Source of the DNA: Diplodia intermedia
Taxonomy: Eukaryota > Ascomycota > Dothideomycetes > Botryosphaeriales > Botryosphaeriaceae
Reading direction: 5' to 3'
Length of the DNA stretch: 64,000 bases
NCBI GenBank assembly: GCA_021495925.1
Contig: JAKEKT010000009.1
Span: 1 to 64,000, forward strand
Positions within the stretch are counted from its first letter, which is position 1; each line of letters begins with the position of its first letter. This document shows, in pieces, positions 1 to 9,269 of this stretch. The notes under the pieces were generated by a model, which was not told the origin of the DNA, made no database searches, and was given only the letters and a program-made list of their open reading frames with translations. The position numbers and the translations under genes are program-made.

Positions 1-442
1 ATTTTTTAGCTCGCTAGCAATTTCGCACGTCGACACTAAAATAACGTGTTATCTACACGTTATACTACGTATCTTGCCAAATTACATGTTATAACGTGTA
101 CTTATCGCCTGTAGTGCACCGACCTCTTTGCATCATAGACGGCTCGTCACCACCATCTGCATCTGTGCTCCCAATCGGCCGCCATGCGCGTCCATTCACA
201 TCTGAGGTGGGCCTCGGCCCCTGCCGGATCGAGGCGCCATCGCTGCGGGCATGCCGTTTGCTGCCGGCCGCCTCGGCCCAGACGCGAGGACAGTGACACT
301 GATCGATTGCACTGCGAGACGTCATGACTGCAGTCTCTGGGCTTTGCTTTGCATGAGCATTCCGCTCTTATAATCCGCCCTGGAGCTGCCCGGCCTACTC
401 GTCTGACATTGCTCTCTGCCTCAGTTTCTCTCACTGCCCGCC
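1..442. promoter_or_regulatory. Upstream region of the opsin gene
   Basis: No gene seen. The first 100 bases are AT-rich and hold three copies of an AACGTG-type element: ATAACGTGT at 41-49, its inverse ACACGTTAT at 55-63, and ATAACGTGT again at 91-99. Two GATCGA hexamers lie at 227-232 and 301-306, about 210 and 137 bases before the opsin ATG. GATCGA resembles the core reported for Neurospora white-collar (blue-light) complex sites. A regulatory role is inferred from position and motif only. Confidence 0.4.
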
Positions 443-1436
443 ATGAACTACCTCAACCACTTTGTGCGTCGCAACGATGCTTTGCGCATCAACCCCGGGA
501 CAGCCGACATTGCCATCACCACTCGCGGGTCCGACTGGTACTGGACCGTCACTGCTGTCATGGCACTGTGCACTTTCATCTTTACCGGCCTGGCTCTCAC
601 CAAGCCTCGCCAAAACCGCATTTTCCACTACATCACCGCCGCCGTCACCTTGACTGCTGCTATCGCCTACTTCTCCATGGCATCCAACCTGGGCTGGACC
701 CCCATCGACGTCGAGTTCCGCCGCAGTGACTCCCGAGTCCGCGGCGTCACCCGTGAAATCTTCTATGTCCGCTATATTGACTGGTTCATTACCACGCCGC
801 TCCTGCTCATGGACCTTCTCCTCACTGCCGGCATGCCTTGGCCCACCCTTCTCTGGGTTATCTTCGTCGACTGGGTCATGATCGTTACTGGTCTGGTTGG
901 CGCGCTCGTCCAAAGCACGTACAAGTGGGGTTACTTTGCGTTCGGTATGTTTAACGGCGACATCCATGGTGATAGCACACACTGACGGCTCCGCAGGCTG
1001 CGCCGCTCTCGTCTACATTGTCTACCAGCTCGCGTGGGAAGCCCGTATCCACGCCAACCATCTCGGCAACGACGTCGGCCGTACCTTCCTCCTGTGCGGC
1101 TCGCTCACCACCATTCTCTGGATCTGCTACCCCATCGCTTGGGGCGTCTGCGAGGGCGGCAACGTCATCGCCCCAGACTCCGAAGCTGTATTCTACGGTG
1201 TTCTCGACCTCCTCGCGAAGCCCGTCTTCGGTGCTCTGCTGATTTGGGGCCACCGCAACATCGACCCCGCACGTCTCGGCCTCCGCATCCGGGACTATGA
1301 CGAGGACCCCGCCGTCACTGGCGGCGTCGTTGGTCACGAGAAGAGGCACGCCACAAACGGCCATTCGAACGGCGCCACAACCACCAACGGCACTGATGCC
1401 ACCCCTGCCGAGTCTAACCCGGCCACCACTGTCTAA
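443..1436 (+). CDS. Fungal opsin, probable light-driven proton pump
   Basis: Seven-helix retinal protein of the microbial (type I) rhodopsin family, expected in the plasma membrane. Two exons, 443-944 and 997-1436, with a 52-nt intron (GTATGT...CAG), give 313 residues. Helix C carries the RYIDW...LLMD pattern. Counting against bacteriorhodopsin, R110 matches R82, D113 matches D85 (proton acceptor), D124 matches D96 (donor), E220 and E230 match the release pair E194/E204, D238 matches D212, and K242 in LLAKPVFG is the retinal Schiff-base lysine. Both carboxylates on the transport path are Asp, as in the Leptosphaeria pump and CarO; Neurospora NOP-1 differs at the donor. The C-terminal 40 residues are hydrophilic and Thr/Asn-rich. 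The start is the first ATG in frame, in context CCATGA. Family call very firm; pumping is inferred from residues. Confidence 0.95.
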
Positions 1437-1935
1437 AGAGTGAAACAAAACAGGCTAATTGTTTGCTCTCGTCTGCTGGATACCAAGTGCTTTGCTTTTG
1501 GCATCCGTCTATTATACCAAGCGCAGCTTGCTGCAGCTCGCGTCTGTGCCATCGTTTTTTTTTTTTTTAAATATTTTCATGATATGAGTCAAAGGTGTTG
1601 GGTAGAAGAGAGTAATTGCAGATAATAATCAATCGACTATCATTAATGTACACCCGATTTGACTGTAAGACTTTGAATGCTGAGCGATGTCTCCTTTACA
1701 ACAATTCCAAAACATGCGGCTGTCCGTCTATGATGAATAGTGTTTATATCACGGACGCTATTGCATAGTCTCTAAACGTTAGTGCTCCTTATAATCTCAA
1801 TGAGGCCTTGCATGACGTGGCAACGCCAAGTTGCACTTCTCCCCGTAATCAAGAACTACCCAATGAAAGCTTACTACTTCAACGTGCTGAGCTCGGAATA
1901 AAGTACTTCTCGGCTTCTCAGCCGTCTCTATCTCC
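1437..1935. other. Intergenic, AT-rich, opsin 3' side
   Basis: No gene seen. It contains a poly-T run at about 1555-1568, followed by AT-rich sequence that probably includes the opsin 3'UTR and polyadenylation region. Confidence 0.5.
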
Positions 1936-2361
1936 TTAGCTAAAGTTATCGACCCACTTCTCATCTGCTGACATCCTCCTCCTCTTCATTCCCGAATGCG
2001 TCTCATACTGCAAGTCATCAATCGTCTTCGCGTGGATGATATCGTACAGAGTAGAGTTCATCGACTTAATGCTCGAAACGAGCTTCCCCATCACTTCTTC
2101 GAGACGAGCAGGGGTCCCACACTTCTCACAGGCCTCGAATGTGCCCATCATGATCCCGGTGAATCTGAGGCTGCTGTGCTGAATGTGAAGTGCCTTTTTG
2201 CAGAGCAGGTGGAGGGCACCAAATTTGCCTTCCGTGAGCGCATCAACCTCTCCCCTCTCCCGACTCTGCACCACAAGATCGCCCTTACTCTCAATGCTCT
2301 TTTGGATTGCTTCGTAATAGTACTTGAGGTAAAATATTACTGTGGTGATGGCGTTGGACAT
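1936..2361 (-). CDS. Hypothetical protein, possibly a gene remnant
   Basis: A 141-residue open frame on the minus strand that I do not recognise. It has a balanced composition unlike chance frames: a helix-rich stretch (FYLKYYYEAIQKSIESK), a CEKCGTPARLEEVMGKL segment, and a Lys/Arg-rich end (MKRRRMS) that could be a nuclear localisation signal. The CEKC pair is too little to call a zinc site. An in-frame stop lies just upstream of the ATG. The surroundings are AT-rich and lack other coding signals, so this could be a small lineage-specific gene or the 3' exon of a decayed gene whose upstream parts (2400-3010) no longer connect cleanly. Confidence 0.35.
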   Translation of the reverse strand: MSNAITTVIFYLKYYYEAIQKSIESKGDLVVQSRERGEVDALTEGKFGALHLLCKKALHIQHSSLRFTGIMMGTFEACEKCGTPARLEEVMGKLVSSIKSMNSTLYDIIHAKTIDDLQYETHSGMKRRRMSADEKWVDNFS

Positions 2362-3130
2362 GCGGAATGGGCCACAGGCAGTCTTACGTCAAGTGAAACG
2401 CGCTTTTCCAGGAATTGACTTCATAAGAGCAGCGTAACGCTGCGTGACAGCTTTCTCTGTACGGCTTCTATGTAAAATAGAGCACTCATAGCGTAGGTTA
2501 GCCTAGACTCATCTGAAAGAAGAATCACAATTCATTGTCCTGCTCAGTATGCCGTCGTATAGTCATTCCCGGAATGTTGCTGGTGATTCGCTCTCATTAA
2601 ACGTCCATGTTTTACGATGCGAGCTGCCATATCGAGCTGATTGTTGGCAAGACACACCAAGACTCCTGGCCCCGGGCAAGGAATAGAAAGGTCTGACAAG
2701 TTGCGAAGCAGACGGCCAGAGACCGAGTGCATGCAGTAGGTGGATCGTTCTCAAGGTTGTAGGCGTGTCCCTCCTGGTCATGTTTAACCCATGTGTGCTA
2801 CGAATGAAAACACCTCTATAATAAGATCTCGGATGACATCGCGCTCGGCTTGAGTAGCAAGGGAAGTTCTTCGGTAAGCCACTGTGCTAGTATAACTGAT
2901 CGCGTTTAACTGACCCCGTAGTGATTGTATCAGGTCATTTGATGCCCTCTTATAGACCTGAATACTTCTTTGGCATATGTTGGCTGGAAAATCTCTGCTC
3001 GTATGCGGCTTCATTCTTAACAGACGGCAGTCATAAGTGTACTCAGATAAATTTCCTTACAGAACCTTTTGCAGATCAAGTTCGTTTCTCATGAAGTTTC
3101 GTAAGCGTTCTACGGCTTCCGTATTAATCC
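2362..3130. other. Intergenic stretch with short broken frames
   Basis: No gene could be supported. Minus-strand open frames at 2784-3014 and 2563-2781 have some protein-like composition, but no splice path joined them to each other or to the 1936-2361 frame. Confidence 0.4.
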
Positions 3131-4035
3131 TTAATCCACGTCTTGCAACTTTGTCAAACGCTCCACAATGCCCTCAACGCGGCGATCTCCTGACATTACT
3201 ACCCTTTCGGCCGCCCTCACGCGCCCGATCCCGTCCGAATCCCTTGCCACGGCCTTTTCGACAACTCCTCTCTTTGACAGCAAGACCCGCACTGCGGTCG
3301 AATCTGCCAAAGTGATTTCTATTTCCTTTGCCCCGGCATCCAAAGCTCTAAGATCGACTATCCCCTCTTTACTCCGTTGTCTCTTCCTAGATGCGCTCCC
3401 AGCATGTTCCGGCAATCCTGCATCCTTCCTCAGCTTGTCGACTGCGTTCAGACGCAAATGGTGAGAAACCAATTCCTGGCGTAGCTCCCGTACCAGACGG
3501 TGCAGATCCTGGAGCTGGCCTTGCTGCGGAAGATATTTTGCTGCCAAACCACGTAGCGGAATGCATGGTGGAATGGTATGTTTGTGGATGCGCAGGTCCT
3601 CGCTTCCTGAAGATGACCGATTCAAGAGCAAGTAGTACGGGGCGGCGAATCGTCCCTTCACGGATACCTCGATGCGCACGCCGAGAATCTTGCCGTTGTC
3701 AACGGCGCAGGGATCAGGATCTTTGACGCGGAAGGCAGTGACGCCAGCACAGGTGCGGTGCAGATTTTCCAAGTTGTGCTTTTGCTGCTTTTCGATGGCA
3801 GCCAACGCGCTGGCTGCAGAAGGGTGGGATCTGGTCTGGGCACGTTGGATGCGCGCGAGGGTATCCCTGGAGGAAAGAAGCGTGGAGGAGAGGATGGAAC
3901 GGCGATGCTCAAGAGATTCGACTGCGATGCGTCAGTATATGTGTGGTGCAAGCTGGAGTGGAGAGGCGCACTCTGCTCACGCATACGCGCGATGTCGCTA
4001 TCGAGCGGGGAATCCGGCGCAGGCGAGGCTGCCAT
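3131..4035 (-). CDS. CENP-O / Mcm21-like kinetochore protein
   Basis: Predicted subunit of the inner-kinetochore COMA/CCAN complex, which works with the CENP-P/Ctf19 partner at the centromere. Two exons on the minus strand, 3981-4035 and 3131-3921. The 59-nt intron (GTGAGC donor, CTGAC branch, GCAG acceptor) joins residue 18 to the coiled-coil-like segment LESLEHRRSILSS. The product is 281 residues. From about residue 75 it shows the family's conserved block: CAGVTAFRVKDP, then GVRIEV, PYYLLLN, LRIHKHTIPPCIPL, and a helix-rich LHRLVRELRQELVSHHLRLNAVD segment. The family is recognised from this order of motifs and the length fits fungal Mcm21 orthologues. The 5' end overlaps a different frame on the same strand (3998-4249), so the start deserves transcript support. 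Confidence 0.8.
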
Positions 4036-4249
4036 GTTGCTGGCAGAGCGAGTCGGCGGCGACCTCGTACAGGAGCTGGGTCAGAGAGTCCTTGTGGATG
4101 AAGTGGTGGATGTTGACGGCCCAGGCGACGATGGCGAACAAGAAGGCAGTCCAGGCGATGGCGGCGATAAACAATGACGCGAGCGAGGGCGTGCGGTACA
4201 CCGGGCTGGGGGCGAAGACGCGCAGGCCGTCGCGAAACCCCGTGCTCAT
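3998..4249 (-). CDS. Small putative membrane protein overlapping CENP-O start
   Basis: An 83-residue minus-strand frame with ATG at 4249 and stop at 3998. Its last 38 bases overlap the first exon of the CENP-O gene in another frame. One strong hydrophobic helix (LASLFIAAIAWTAFLFAIVA, about residues 23-42) is followed by WAVNIHHFIHKDSLTQLLYEV and a Cys-containing tail. The composition looks like a real single-pass protein, not a GC-driven chance frame. It could be a separate small gene, an upstream ORF on the CENP-O transcript, or a first exon spliced elsewhere. I do not recognise a family. Confidence 0.4.
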   Translation of the reverse strand: MSTGFRDGLRVFAPSPVYRTPSLASLFIAAIAWTAFLFAIVAWAVNIHHFIHKDSLTQLLYEVAADSLCQQHGSLACAGFPAR

Positions 4250-4590
4250 CTTGGCGCGCTGCGACCGGCGGGGATGCTCGTGAAACGCGACGCCTGCGGA
4301 CGCACAAGAGATGCAGAGCTACACATGGGCGCGCGGGGAGACCGCTGCTTTCTTTTATCTTGGATAAATTTTCCCCAGTCTCCTGACGACCTGCGCTGAA
4401 CAGACGGTGAACAGCGCACTTTCCGTTCACCGCCACCCTTGCGCCCAGCCAGATCTTGCTTGAGATCCGCGACTGCGCGGCGCGCGGCGGAGTTGCCCCC
4501 CGTACTGGCCACGTTCCGCTTCTGGGTACATCATCGCCGTCCCGACACTAAATTTCCACCACCTAGCCCCGACCAATTATCGCTACATGG
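4250..4590. promoter_or_regulatory. Divergent promoter region
   Basis: 341 bases between the minus-strand membrane ORF/CENP-O unit and the plus-strand acetyl-CoA transporter gene. It is presumably a shared bidirectional promoter. No TATA box or named motif stood out. Confidence 0.4.
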
Positions 4591-6732
4591 ATGCCTACCA
4601 CACCAGGCGACTCTCGACCTCCTCTACCCGTTCCCTTGGTCCCTTCCACTTCTGACGCCGCAGACGTCCGGCCCACCCATCAGCACGTCAAGCACCGCCG
4701 TGGAGCATCGCAGCAGAGCCTCGAGCTCCAAGACCTTCCTTCGAATTCTTCGTCTGCCGGCCCCTCTGCGCAATCCAGATACGGACCACGCATCCGTACC
4801 CACCCCGCCCTTGAAACCAACACACTCCTTGCGTCCGACGAATCCGAACTCGATTCGCCCAACGAAGCTCCCATGTCAAAGAGGAAGGGCAGGTCGCCCA
4901 ACCCTCGAGCAACTGCCGTGCGCGGCGACTCTATAGACTCGAACCGCAGCAACGGCCACGCCACTGGTGCTACCGACAGCATGCTTGGACAACGGCGCAA
5001 GCACCTCGGCCCGGACAGCCCTTCCACGGCTTCGCAGGCGTCGCATTTGATGAGCCGGGACAGCTTCACCTTGGACGATGATCCCATGCAGGCAATGACC
5101 CACGATGAGGAGGCTTCGTCGAAGGGATTCAGCGAACTGCCGAAAAAGGATCAGAGAAACTTCCTCCTTTTGGTTCTCCTCTACTTCCTTCAGGGCGTGC
5201 CAATGGGTCTTGCCGGTGGATCTGTGCCCTTTTTGTTGAAAGCCCACCTTTCATACAGCCAAATCGGCGTCTTCTCGCTCGCTTCATACCCGTACTCGCT
5301 CAAACTTCTGTGGAGCCCCATCGTGGACGCAATCTGGACCCCGAAAGTCGGCAGGAGAAAGAGCTGGATCCTGCCGATTCAGACATTGTCCGGGTTTGGC
5401 ATGCTTTGGCTTGGCGCTCGCGCCGAGCAGATGATGACCGATGCTGGCGCAGATGGAGGCGCAGGAATCTGGGGGTTCACTTGGTGGTGGTTCTTCTTGG
5501 TTTTCATGTGTGCCACGCAGGACATCGCCGTTGACGGTAGGTGTCTACGAATCCCCTCTATGACGATCAGGACATGGCTAAAGTACTCCAGGCTGGGCTC
5601 TTACACTCCTTTCTCCCGAGAACCTCGCGTACGCCTCGACTGCCCAGACCGTCGGTCTGACTGCCGGTCAGTTCTTGTCTTACACGGTTTTCCTTGCCTT
5701 CAACTCCCCCGACTTTGCGAACAAGTGGTTCCGCGCGATACCGAAGGAGGAGGGTGTCATGACCCTTGGGGGTTACTTGACCTTCTGGGGATGGGCATAC
5801 CTGGCCGTGACCCTGGCTCTCGCGGTCATGAAGCGCGAGGAGAGGACTAAGAACAATGACGGGATATCGGAGGTCTACAAGGTCATGGGTGGCATCTTGA
5901 AGCTCAAGAACATCCAGACCTTTATTGTGATCCACTTGATTGCCAAGATTGGCTTCCAGGCAAACGACGCGGTTACCAACCTCAAGCTTCTGGACAAGGG
6001 CTTCAGCCAAGAGGACATGGCCCTGACCGTTCTCATCGACTTTCCCTTCGAACTCTCCTTGGGCTATTACGCAGGCAAATGGTCCCAGACTTACCCTCCC
6101 ATGCAACTCTGGTGCTGGGCTTTCATCGGCCGCCTAGCGGCAGCGGCCTTTGCGCAGTTTGTCGTCATGATCTTCCCCGTAGGCGGCGTGACAACATGGT
6201 ACTTGCTTACGGTGATTGTTGAGCATGTGTTCTCGACCTTCATGAGTACAGTCATGTTTGTTGCGATATCGGCTTTCCACGCCAAGATCGCGGATCCCGT
6301 CATCGGTGGCACCTACATGACCCTCCTTGCCACGTGAGTGAACCCTGCTTACCCTATCCAATATTCTCCGCGATTACCCGTGCTGATCAGACTTCGTCCA
6401 GTGTTTCAAACTTGGGGGGCACGTTCCCGCGCTTCTTCATCCTCAAGTTGGTGGACTACTTCACGGTTGCAACGTGCACTCCGCCGGAGAAGCCACCCGC
6501 AGAACTCAAGGGCGACCTTGTCACATCCGCATTCTCCTGCGCGCTGGAAGCTGAAAAGCACCGCTGCTTGGACGGCGGTGGCACATGCAATATAGAGCAT
6601 GATGGTTACTACATCGTCAATGTTCTTTGCATCATCCTCGGCCTTGTGACTTTTTGGGGATTCATCAAGCCCGCGGCGCTCAAGCTGCAGGCCCTGCCCC
6701 TCAGGGCATGGAGACTGGCGGGCGCTAGCTAG
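4591..6732 (+). CDS. Acetyl-CoA transporter (AT-1/SLC33A1 family)
   Basis: Polytopic major-facilitator-type protein expected in the ER membrane, where the family imports acetyl-CoA for lumenal acetylation. Three exons, 4591-5536, 5592-6333 and 6402-6732, with introns of 55 and 68 nt, give 672 residues. The first ~190 residues are Ser/Pro-rich, hydrophilic and probably cytosolic. The membrane part opens with LLLVLLYFLQGVPMGLAGGS and continues with LKLLWSPIVD, GRRKSWI, ATQDIAVDGWAL and SPENLAYASTAQTVG, which are the family signatures. The IAVDGWAL motif is rebuilt exactly across intron 1, which supports the splice. The Cys-rich loop near the C-terminus (ATCTPPEKP, EKHRCLDGGGTC) also occurs in this family. 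An overlapping ATG at 4587 is out of frame. Confidence 0.9.
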
Positions 6733-7902
6733 TGGAGAAGTCATGTTGGTCTCTTTGATAGACAATCTTGTAGAATGGAATTCCTTTTGCGAAAGCGCAA
6801 GTTCGGAAAACACTGCCTTCTTTCAGGAAGAATTGGCACATGCATCAGGAGAGCCGCGTTGAACGTCAGTCGATGCTGCCTTGTTAGCTTTCCTGACTGG
6901 CCCAGAGTTAACGGCGGTAAGCTGTTTAGGAAGCTTGACCCGCAGCTGAGAGACAGTTTAAGAAGTGCCAGTAAACAAAGCATACGGACCCTGAGGTGAT
7001 ACATGCGGCAGCCGCGATCAGGCGAGGGCCGTCTTTGTGGCGATGGCGCAATGCGGTCCCCCAAGGCTACATACTCCAGCACGACGACGATCATCTCCGC
7101 GCACGCAAGGACGAGGCGGTAGCACGCCTGGTAGCTGGCCGTGTCACTGGCCATAGCTCCTGACGAAGCGGGCCCACAAGGAGTCGTCAAGGTGCCTCGC
7201 TCAAGGCCGGAAGAGCCTTCCCGCAGCTGCGCTTGGCGGGCGAGGAACACACGGCGGGCAGTGTTGCGGCGTAAGACGGAAGGGCAGTCAGCCTGCAGCC
7301 GACATCGCGGGGAGCAGCAGCGATGACGCACGCGGAGTAGGCGGAGTAGGCGGTCTGGTGTTGCAGATGAGCGGCCAGCAGTTGGAAGGTGCCAGAAGTC
7401 GGCGCGATACGTGCGCGAAAGGGTGGGCAAACCCGAAGACAAGCGGGCCGATACCACTTGAACAGTAGGGCCGACCCACAATTACACATCGGCTTCGATT
7501 ACGGCGGCCGCGGCATGCTGAAGTAATGCAGAGGTTCTGGAATTGCGCCGCCGGTATATAGCATGCTGGGCATCGGGTTTGCCAGTTGCCACGCCTAGAC
7601 AAAGTAGCCGCACGCCTTCTGACGCCGTTGTTGTCATCTGCCGTCCTCGAACTTTTTTTTGCCTTAAGGTTGGTGGCCAGCATCCCCCAGACACATGGCT
7701 GCGTTTTGCCGTCGGCAGTGACGGAGCATCTGCTGATACAAAGCCCGCGCCCTTTCCTCCGCACCCTCTCTTCCGCTTCCAGCTCACAAGTTTCTGCTGT
7801 CTTGTTTCCCACCACACCCAGCTAACACTTTGTCTGCCAATCCGCAGCCACCTCCGTTCTTGATACCCTCATCCCTCTCCCAAACCCACCACCACAGTCA
7901 CC
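6733..7902. other. Intergenic between transporter and peroxiredoxin
   Basis: About 1.2 kb without a supportable gene. The last 200 bases are pyrimidine-rich, as expected for a strong fungal promoter and 5'UTR ahead of the peroxiredoxin gene. Long minus-strand frames here (6741-7815) have low-quality, Arg/Pro/Ser-rich translations. Confidence 0.5.
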
Positions 7903-8669
7903 ATGTCTTCCGGCAACGCTCGCGTTCAGCACCCCGCTCCCGACTTCAAGGTCACCGCCGTCGTCGACGGTGCCTTCGAGGGTAAGTCTCGAGTCCATCG
8001 CGCCACCAAACACGCAATTGTCTGACGCGTTTCCGCCGCATAGAGCTCAGCCTCTCCGACTACACCTCCAAGGGCCAATGGCTCGTCCTTGCCTTCATCC
8101 CCATGGCCTGGACCTTCGTTTGCCCCACTGAGATCATCGCCTTCAGCGATGCCGTCCAGCAGTTCAACCAGCGTGGCGTCTCCGTCGCCTTCGCCTCGAC
8201 CGACTCCGAGTACAGCCTGCTCGCCTGGAGCACCGTCTCTCGCAAGGACGGCGGTCTTGGTGGCATCAACATCCCTCTGATCAGCGACAAGAGCCACAAG
8301 CTCAGCAAGGACTACGGTGTCCTTATCGAGGACGTTGGCGTTGCCCTCCGTGGCCTCTTCATCATCGACCCTAAGGGCATTGTCCGCCAGGTACGTACAC
8401 CCATTGGCTTGGTTTAGGATGCAGGCGCATGTTCCACTAGCACGCATGGAGCTGACGATTCGTCCTTGCAGATCACCATCAACGACCTTCCCGTCGGCCG
8501 CAGCGTCGACGAGGCTGTCCGTCTCATCGACGCCTTCCAGTTCACCGAGAAGTACGGCGAGGTCTGCCCCGCCAACTGGAACCCCGGCCAGGACACCATC
8601 AAGGCCGACCCCGTTGGCCAGAAGGCCTACCTCGAGAAGAAGTACGGCGGTGATGCCATGACCCAGTAA
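7903..8669 (+). CDS. 2-Cys peroxiredoxin (thioredoxin peroxidase, Tsa1-like)
   Basis: Cytosolic thiol peroxidase that reduces H2O2 and organic or peroxynitrite substrates using thioredoxin. Three exons, 7903-7981, 8044-8390 and 8472-8669, with introns of 62 and 81 nt, give 207 residues, close to the usual length of typical 2-Cys enzymes. The peroxidatic cysteine is C53 in WTFVCPTEI, R129 is the conserved active-site arginine region, and the resolving cysteine is C174 in EVCPANW. A GGLG loop (residues 96-99) is present, but the C-terminus ends in GGDAMTQ without the YF motif that usually pairs with GGLG in hyperoxidation-sensitive enzymes. The start context CACCATGTC is strong, and codon use is heavily C-ending, which fits high expression. 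Confidence 0.95.
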
Positions 8670-9269
8670 ATTCCTTTCCTCTGCGAGTCACAAAAAGGCA
8701 TGCGAGATGAACGGCGTGCATGGCGCATGGGTGCATATCGGGAGCTGCAGTCACTATAGTGGCCCAGCGGTCTGGGATGTCGTAGATCTAAAATCGCGTC
8801 TGCGATTTTTTGGACGGCCCGAGCTACTCGTTGCGGTTTCTTTACAGCGGATACCTTTTCTGCGTAGACAATAGACCAAAATACCACTTCTTGTTTTTCC
8901 GACTTCACATCTCAGGCTGCTTTGTGATGGACTGAACTCAGGTGTGGGGAGTTTTCAGATCTGAAATGCATAACGTAGGGGCGTAGTTGAATCCGAGACG
9001 AGGGGCTCAACAAGAATTAACCGCAGCAACAGAGGGATAACCCCCAATCCCGCGGCACACGCGATACAAACCGACCAGAAGAGACATGAGGCAGGCTCAG
9101 ACGAATTCAGACGCTTGTGCAACATTCAGAAACATGCTAGGAGGAAGGTCGGCTGACAGAGCGGGCTCGCTACGGGCACTCGGTGTTCGCCTCTGGCGGT
9201 CAAGTCTATCACAACCTCAACCCGCCGCCCCCCTCCGACCCACTTAAAAATCAGACTTCGCACAATGAA
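8670..9269. other. Intergenic, 5' region of the two-Myb gene
   Basis: 600 bases with no confident gene. The frame of the downstream Myb gene stays open upstream of its first ATG as far as 9141. A TAG that could be a 3' splice site lies at 9138-9140, so an upstream coding exon is possible. Confidence 0.4.

Noticed and set aside
6741..7815. Overlapping minus-strand frames upstream of the peroxiredoxin gene
   Set aside because: No family features, several frames interrupted by each other, and they overlap a pyrimidine-rich promoter.
9183..9269. GTG at 9183 as start of the two-Myb protein
   Set aside because: Non-ATG starts are rare in fungal nuclear genes; the first in-frame ATG is at 9270. 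An upstream exon is possible but not shown.
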